Part shown: in pieces, positions 6,139 to 10,366 of the stretch
Layout: every line of letters starts with the position of its first letter
How positions within the stretch are numbered: the stretch's first letter is position 1
Assembly (NCBI GenBank): GCA_964400355.1
Contig: CAYNTO010000046.1
Coordinates: 1 to 10,366 of the forward strand
DNA: 10,366 nt
Origin: JACKAL01 sp964400355
GTDB lineage: Bacteria; Bdellovibrionota; Bdellovibrionia; Bdellovibrionales; JAGQZY01
Reading direction: 5' to 3'
Made by a program: the position numbers and the translations under genes
The notes under the pieces: model-generated
What the model saw: the letters and a program-made list of their open reading frames with translations, nothing else
Database searches by the model: none
What the model was told of the DNA's origin: nothing

Positions 6139-6855
6139 TCACCTCCATGCGATCCCCTTCGGGATCGTGAGATAAGATGTTTTCTTTCTCCTCACTTCGA
6201 TTCGTAAGCCGTCAGAGGTGGAAATATCGGATTTCAAAATCTGAATGATGCCCTTAATTGATCGCTCAGGAGTTAGATCTTGTGCCGAAAGTGCGAGATT
6301 ATGAATCGACTTCGTTTGTCCTGCCTGAGTGACCCAAAGCCATTCTGGACGAAACTTTTCGCGCTTTTCAGAACGAACCTCAAATTCGATCAAAAGAACG
6401 CCATCAGCAGTCTTCGCCAATCGAACAGTTTTAAATGTCAAAAATTCATTCTTCAACAGATTCTGATAATTTCGCCATCGAATCGCAGAACTTTTTATTT
6501 TCTCTTGGGGATTCTCAAGATAGACCACATACTCGGCTAGACTTTCCGCACCCGTGATGAGCTGCACGTTGAAGCGCCTATAATCCGTATAAATATACAG
6601 GTTGCTTCGAGCGCCGCCGTGCAGAGGCTTAATCGTGATAGCTTGATCTAGGTACTCAACTTTGAACGCATTTTGATCGCCAACGACGATACTGTTCGGG
6701 CGATCCGGAACTTGGATAATCGTTGCGACCCCAAGCGCTGTTCTTACCGCAACAATTTGATCTTTTTTCACTTCAACTGTTCGAACTCTTGCATTCGCCC
6801 AAGTATGCAACGGAATAACGAATAAAAAAAATATTAGTGCAATTCGTGAAAACAT
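6139..6855 (-). CDS. traK: VirB9/TraK outer-membrane complex protein
   Basis: This 238-residue protein begins with a Sec signal peptide (residues 1 to about 20, ending TWA). The mature protein is rich in beta strands. An N-terminal module contains the run ATIIQVPDRPNSIVVGD and then NLYIYTDYRRFNVQL, as expected for the VirB9/TraK family, which forms the outer-membrane ring with VirB10 and the small lipoprotein. The length is close to F TraK. It is preceded by a CGGAGA ribosome site and a 42-bp gap after traE. The stop TGA overlaps the ATGs of traB, indicating translational coupling. TraK and VirB9 are distant homologues and I cannot decide which subfamily is closer. Confidence 0.82.
   Translation of the reverse strand: MFSRIALIFFLFVIPLHTWANARVRTVEVKKDQIVAVRTALGVATIIQVPDRPNSIVVGDQNAFKVEYLDQAITIKPLHGGARSNLYIYTDYRRFNVQLITGAESLAEYVVYLENPQEKIKSSAIRWRNYQNLLKNEFLTFKTVRLAKTADGVLLIEFEVRSEKREKFRPEWLWVTQAGQTKSIHNLALSAQDLTPERSIKGIIQILKSDISTSDGLRIEVRRKKTSYLTIPKGIAWR
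6150..6167 (-). repeat. Small hairpin just before the traB ribosome site
   Basis: CGATCCC (6150-6156) and GGGATCG (6161-6167) form a 7-bp stem with a four-base loop inside the last codons of traK. The traB ribosome site lies only a few bases downstream in the transcript. Such a hairpin could tune translation of traB or act as a processing site. It is not followed by a T-run, so it is not a terminator. Confidence 0.35.
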
Positions 6856-6897
6856 AAAAGTCTCCGTAAGAAAATTTTCATGTCTCAGAAAGAAAAA

Positions 6898-7488
6898 TCA
6901 GTTCTGAAATTCTTTTTCTTTAGAAATGTACACGCCCCAAGGATTAATTTCGGTACGGGCCCCAGATTCAAAACCAAGTTCTAGCCGAAGATCGCCAGCA
7001 GCTTTCAGACCTTGAATTGTCGTGATGCGATCTCCGAGAACTAGAACGACGCTCTTTTTTAGATCGATCTGAATTTCGACTGGGTAAGCTCTTTGCGATA
7101 CAATCTTTTCCGTTGCAAAACGAACTACGTTTTGCATGGAAGTCTCAAAATTTTGTTTGGTGGAAGGGAGAATAAACGCTTCTGCCTTCGAAGATTGATT
7201 GCCAACCGTTTTTGGATTCCAGTTGTAGCGATACTTCATGTATTCACGCACAGCTCGTTCAATCTCAAATTTTGGGTCGGGCTTCGGAACTTCTTTATAA
7301 AAAGATCCGTCCGGAGCCAATGTTAGAATCGCCGTTGGTTTGATCGCTTGGTAAAATAATAGTGTTATTAAAAAACCGCAGATGAGATATGCCGAGAATG
7401 CTGAAATTTTCAAAAATTGATTGGAGTGAGAAAGCTCGGCGAGAGCTTTCGGAAGTTTTCTAATTTTAAGATGAACTGATTTATTCAT
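6898..7488 (-). CDS. traE: VirB8/TraE inner-membrane secretion protein
   Basis: This 196-residue protein matches the size and layout of TraE. It has a basic N-terminal cytoplasmic tail, one transmembrane segment at about 28-47 and a periplasmic domain. The stretch just after the membrane, ILTLAPDGSFYKEVPKPDP, and the C-terminal NPWGVYI (182-188) followed by a charged KEKE are typical of TraE. Such proteins form the periplasmic assembly platform that joins the inner-membrane ATPase complex to the VirB9-VirB10 core. The gene follows the VirB6-like gene by 11 bp with AAAGGA as its ribosome site. Confidence 0.88.
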   Translation of the reverse strand: MNKSVHLKIRKLPKALAELSHSNQFLKISAFSAYLICGFLITLLFYQAIKPTAILTLAPDGSFYKEVPKPDPKFEIERAVREYMKYRYNWNPKTVGNQSSKAEAFILPSTKQNFETSMQNVVRFATEKIVSQRAYPVEIQIDLKKSVVLVLGDRITTIQGLKAAGDLRLELGFESGARTEINPWGVYISKEKEFQN

Positions 7489-7499
7489 AAAATCCTTTG

Positions 7500-8390
7500 T
7501 TAGTAACGGTTGATGTCACGTTTGCGTTTTTTCTCAGCTTGGTAATTCGCAAATTTACTTTTGGCATAACCGCTTGCTCCTGAGTAAGCAGCTTTGCCTT
7601 TAACTGCTAATGAAATACCTTTCGTAGGTACCGCCGCCATTGCTGCAACCGCTTGTTGCCCGATGCCTGACGACATTGATTGTGCGCCCTGACTTCCAAG
7701 TGATTTCACAAAAAGAGGCGTCGCTAACATTGCTATTGAAATTACAAAGTTCATTACAATAATTGTTACGTATGCTCCTTCAGTTTTATACGCATCCCCG
7801 AAAGCTAGTGAGGCGAGCATTGCGCCAAGAATTGCCCATACAATTTTCCAACACGCGACCTCAATCATTCCCCGAAATAGATTCGCTGTAATATTTCCCG
7901 TCGACGGAAACAAATTAAAGAGAAGTAGTAGCGGCGCTGAAACTATGTAGAACACCCAAAAAAAGTGGTACATCGCTATCATCAGGTAGCGGGCAATATA
8001 GAGAACCAGAAAGCTCAGAAATGAAAGCGTCGCCATCAGTAAATCATTGAATCCCAAGAGAATGCTTCCACTTCCTTCTGGGTAGCTTGCGCTTTTTTCT
8101 TTTGCCATCTGAATTACAGCGTCCAGTGTGTTCATCGAGTCGATTTTCTCTGCCACCCCATCAGCAATAAAAATGATCGTACGGCTAATCTCCGGAAATG
8201 CGGCAAGCAGAAGCGTCGAAATTATGGCTCTTTTCAAGACATCAATAAAATCAAGACTATTTCCGGGTGATCGAATCCATGTAATTGCAATCGATAGACT
8301 AAAAAATACTGGTAATATCAAGTAATACATGTGCACGAACTCTTGGTGGAGATCGCGCATGAGTGAACCCATCAGGTTAAAGTCGGGCAT
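7500..8390 (-). CDS. VirB6/TrbL-like polytopic membrane protein
   Basis: This 296-residue protein has several hydrophobic segments, near 20-38, 54-66, 118-141, 142-160, 177-196 and 206-228. It ends in an Ala/Gly/Ser-rich stretch (about 231-275) and a very basic tail (EKKRKRD). This is the form of VirB6/TrbL proteins, which make up the inner-membrane part of the channel. It is much shorter than the F counterpart TraG and lacks a large periplasmic domain. The ATG at 8390 is three bases after the previous stop, and GGAG at 8399-8402 serves as the ribosome site. The position between the VirB5-like and VirB8-like genes supports the assignment. Sequence in this family is weakly conserved, so the call rests on topology and order. 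Confidence 0.8.
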   Translation of the reverse strand: MPDFNLMGSLMRDLHQEFVHMYYLILPVFFSLSIAITWIRSPGNSLDFIDVLKRAIISTLLLAAFPEISRTIIFIADGVAEKIDSMNTLDAVIQMAKEKSASYPEGSGSILLGFNDLLMATLSFLSFLVLYIARYLMIAMYHFFWVFYIVSAPLLLLFNLFPSTGNITANLFRGMIEVACWKIVWAILGAMLASLAFGDAYKTEGAYVTIIVMNFVISIAMLATPLFVKSLGSQGAQSMSSGIGQQAVAAMAAVPTKGISLAVKGKAAYSGASGYAKSKFANYQAEKKRKRDINRY

Positions 8391-8393
8391 ATG

Positions 8394-9098
8394 CTATTCT
8401 CCATTTAAACTTCCGAGCTTAGTTTCTCTTGGAAGTTTACTGAATCCGGAAGAAAGACCATCATACTGGGCTCGAAATTGTGATGATTGGATTTTCTCTT
8501 TTCGATTTTGAAGGGCCATGTTTTCACCCATCCCTTTAAGCATCATCGAGTTGGTTCGGAGAACTTGCGTTGTTACACCTATCAGGACCGCAAGACTTTG
8601 TGCCGTGAGCTTGGCGGCCCCTTGTGGGCTCACATCTTGTGAAAGCACAAAAATTCTTTTGCTTTCTTCGTCTGCTTGGTCGGCAAAACGGAAAAGTGTT
8701 CCGTTCATGGAAATGCTTTCAGAAGCTGACTGATCTTGCGCCTGTTGCAAACGAAGCTCTGCGGTTTGGGGAATTTTACCGTAAAGATCGTCAATGATCC
8801 GAAGCACTTGATCGGCAGTCTCAAGATTTCCGTAAATTCCGGGGTTGAAGCGCGGATTCATCATCTGTAAAACCGTGAGGCCATCTCGGATTCCTCTATT
8901 GATCTCTCGAAGCAATCCCAAAGTATCGTCTCCCGTGGACAAAATTTTCTCAAGTTGTGCCAATTGCTGAATCGCATTGGCAAGGATCTGCATCAGCACG
9001 GCGACATCGCCCCCAAACAGATCTGCCTTCGCGGGTTTCGGCACGGCGATAGACAGACATAAAATCCCAACAACAAAAAATTTCCTTAGTCTCTTCAT
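8394..9098 (-). CDS. TrbJ/VirB5-like secreted conjugation protein
   Basis: This 234-residue protein has a clear Sec signal peptide: a basic start, a hydrophobic core and a cleavage site after AKA at residue 25. The mature part is mostly helical and begins with a pattern of the type VLMQILANAIQQLAQLEKIL, as in TrbJ/VirB5 proteins, which act in the periplasm or at the pilus tip. Long helices rich in Gln and Ser fill the rest (about 115-205), and there are no cysteines in the mature part. The ATG overlaps the traC stop codon in an ATGA, so translation is coupled, and AAGGAA lies upstream. Its position between VirB4 and VirB6 genes is exactly the virB5 place. Homology is weak in this family, so a different periplasmic role is possible. 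Confidence 0.72.
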   Translation of the reverse strand: MKRLRKFFVVGILCLSIAVPKPAKADLFGGDVAVLMQILANAIQQLAQLEKILSTGDDTLGLLREINRGIRDGLTVLQMMNPRFNPGIYGNLETADQVLRIIDDLYGKIPQTAELRLQQAQDQSASESISMNGTLFRFADQADEESKRIFVLSQDVSPQGAAKLTAQSLAVLIGVTTQVLRTNSMMLKGMGENMALQNRKEKIQSSQFRAQYDGLSSGFSKLPRETKLGSLNGE

Positions 9099-10366
9099 GC
9101 AACATTTCCTTTCGTAGATCCCTGAGCCACACCATTTGGATAGCGTTTTGCTGCTGTCTCAATTGCTTGTACGAGATCGAAACCGGATGCTCGAAGCTGC
9201 GCGAGGTAGGCATTATCCTGAGCGTCCGACGTCGATAGCCAATACTCAAATGGACTAGGATAGATACGCACCACTTGGCGGTGGTCGCCTTCAATCATAA
9301 AGCCTTCTGAAAATTCACCTTTCTTCTGTCCTAGTGAATGAATTAACCCAAGCTCTTGATTGTTCAGCTTGAGCGTTTCGCGCAAAATTTCCGAATCACC
9401 GCGTTGAAGCATAATGAACTTTGTCGCTGTATTGTTCAAAATTGCTGGACCGATAGGGCTTGCTACAATCTCTTCCACGCCTTGAGTGATGAACGTAATT
9501 CCTGAGCCTGTTTTTCTAAGTGTTCTCGCGCAATACTCCATGAATGAAGCCGCCGCGTTCGACTTCAAAAGCTCCCACGCTTCGTCAAGAATGATTCGCT
9601 TTTTTGACGTGCGGTCGCCTTCAACTTGGGTAAGGATGAAATCCGTCAAAATCAGAATCATTACGCTTTGAAGATCGGGGTACGCAGACAAACCTTTTAG
9701 ATCGAACGTGCAAATCGAAGCGTCCGTGCGAAGGCTCCCCATTCCATCAAGAAGTCGTCCATAGGGTCGCTCTCCAGTCCAGAGGTAAAGCATCTTCGAC
9801 ACAGCTCTCATAGAATCTTCCTCAAATGCCGAAAGATAGCGGGCGAGGTCACTTAGCGTTGGAACCTCTCCCTTTGATCTTCGGCTTTTGTAAAGTTCGA
9901 TGATCGCTCTCTCTAGAAGAGCACGGTCAAGTTTCGGAAGTTTCGCCTTTTCGTCTTCGCTAACCATGCTTTCCACGCAAGCAAGCAAAGATTTGATCTT
10001 CTGGTTACTTGGTTCACTCATTGGATCAGGAAGATCGAAGGGATTAATTCTGTATTGGTCGGACAAGTTGATCTCAAGGTACTGACCGCCTAGTGCTTCC
10101 GTAAGTTTCTTGTACGAACCACCAATATCGATGATGAATACGCGAAGCCCACGAGCGAGTTCCTGAAGCAAAATGCAGTTGTTTAGGAACGACTTTCCAG
10201 CTCCGCTCGATCCAGTCACTAAACAGTTGTAATTCGGAAGACCAGGATCAAAGGCGTTGAAACTCACAAGCCCGTTCAAGCGATTGCGAAAGAGCACCAC
10301 AGGATCGCGGTCGCCTTCACGCGGTCCATAGACCGGAAGGAAATCAGCGAGGTTGTTGGTTTTCAT
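9095..10366 (-). CDS. traC: TraC/VirB4 secretion ATPase, C-terminal part (cut by window edge)
   Basis: This is the C-terminal ATPase domain of the VirB4/TraC family, which powers pilus assembly and transfer. The visible 423 residues show Walker A GSSGAGKS (52-59), the strand VFIIDIGGSY (76-85) with the following INPFDLPD, Walker B IILDEAW (Asp261, Glu262), and the later TFITQGVEEI sensor region (291-300). The frame is open to the right edge and happens to begin with Met there. Family members carry several hundred more N-terminal residues before the sequence LPVYGPREGD, so the true start is almost surely outside the window. The stop overlaps the next gene by 4 bp. VirB3- and VirB2-like genes would be expected further right. 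Confidence 0.93.
   Translation of the reverse strand: MKTNNLADFLPVYGPREGDRDPVVLFRNRLNGLVSFNAFDPGLPNYNCLVTGSSGAGKSFLNNCILLQELARGLRVFIIDIGGSYKKLTEALGGQYLEINLSDQYRINPFDLPDPMSEPSNQKIKSLLACVESMVSEDEKAKLPKLDRALLERAIIELYKSRRSKGEVPTLSDLARYLSAFEEDSMRAVSKMLYLWTGERPYGRLLDGMGSLRTDASICTFDLKGLSAYPDLQSVMILILTDFILTQVEGDRTSKKRIILDEAWELLKSNAAASFMEYCARTLRKTGSGITFITQGVEEIVASPIGPAILNNTATKFIMLQRGDSEILRETLKLNNQELGLIHSLGQKKGEFSEGFMIEGDHRQVVRIYPSPFEYWLSTSDAQDNAYLAQLRASGFDLVQAIETAAKRYPNGVAQGSTKGNVA

Noticed and set aside
1..10366. CRISPR arrays, insertion sequences, tRNA or rRNA genes
   Set aside because: No regularly spaced repeats, transposase genes or RNA gene features were seen on either strand.

Overview
This window is one end of a conjugative element, most likely an integrative and conjugative element (ICE). 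All 12 supported genes lie on the minus strand, so the map reads right to left. The sequence is bacterial and moderately A+T-rich. The secretion genes are those of a Gram-negative donor: lipoprotein, outer-membrane-type VirB9/VirB10 proteins and Sec signal peptides. The host cannot be identified from the window alone. A Bdellovibrionota or other delta-type proteobacterial host is a weak guess from the general look of the proteins.

Right part (10366 to 3574): a tightly packed type IV secretion operon. In transcription order it encodes the C-terminal half of a TraC/VirB4 ATPase (cut by the window edge), a secreted TrbJ/VirB5-like protein, a polytopic VirB6/TrbL-like protein, TraE/VirB8, TraK/VirB9, TraB/VirB10 and a TraD/VirD4-type coupling ATPase. 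Neighbouring genes mostly overlap or are separated by a few bases. The order (B4-B5-B6-B8-B9-B10-D4) is that of P-type virB operons, although several proteins look closer to F-type Tra families.

Middle part (3584 to 2165): a small glycine-zipper lipoprotein overlaps the end of the coupling-protein gene. It is followed by a protein with an N-terminal winged-helix-like region and a PD-(D/E)XK nuclease signature, of the replication-relaxation/MobC type, which is the best relaxase candidate here. Directly after it comes a 123-bp nested inverted repeat (2180-2302) with perfect 19-bp outer arms. This is the best candidate for the origin of transfer (oriT).

Left part (2164 to 1): a small, probably ribbon-helix-helix DNA-binding protein starts right beside the palindrome. 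Its 3' coding end contains two perfect DnaA boxes arranged as a 13-bp inverted repeat. An excisionase-like protein and a complete tyrosine integrase follow as an overlapping pair, then about 166 bp of non-coding DNA with two inverted repeats where an attachment site would be expected.

Working model: integrase and excisionase move the element in and out of the chromosome. The RHH protein and the PD-(D/E)XK protein assemble on the palindrome as the relaxosome. The coupling ATPase hands the DNA to the type IV channel. The most interesting features are the apparent non-HUH relaxase, the palindrome beside it, and the paired DnaA boxes, which suggest that the excised form may replicate.
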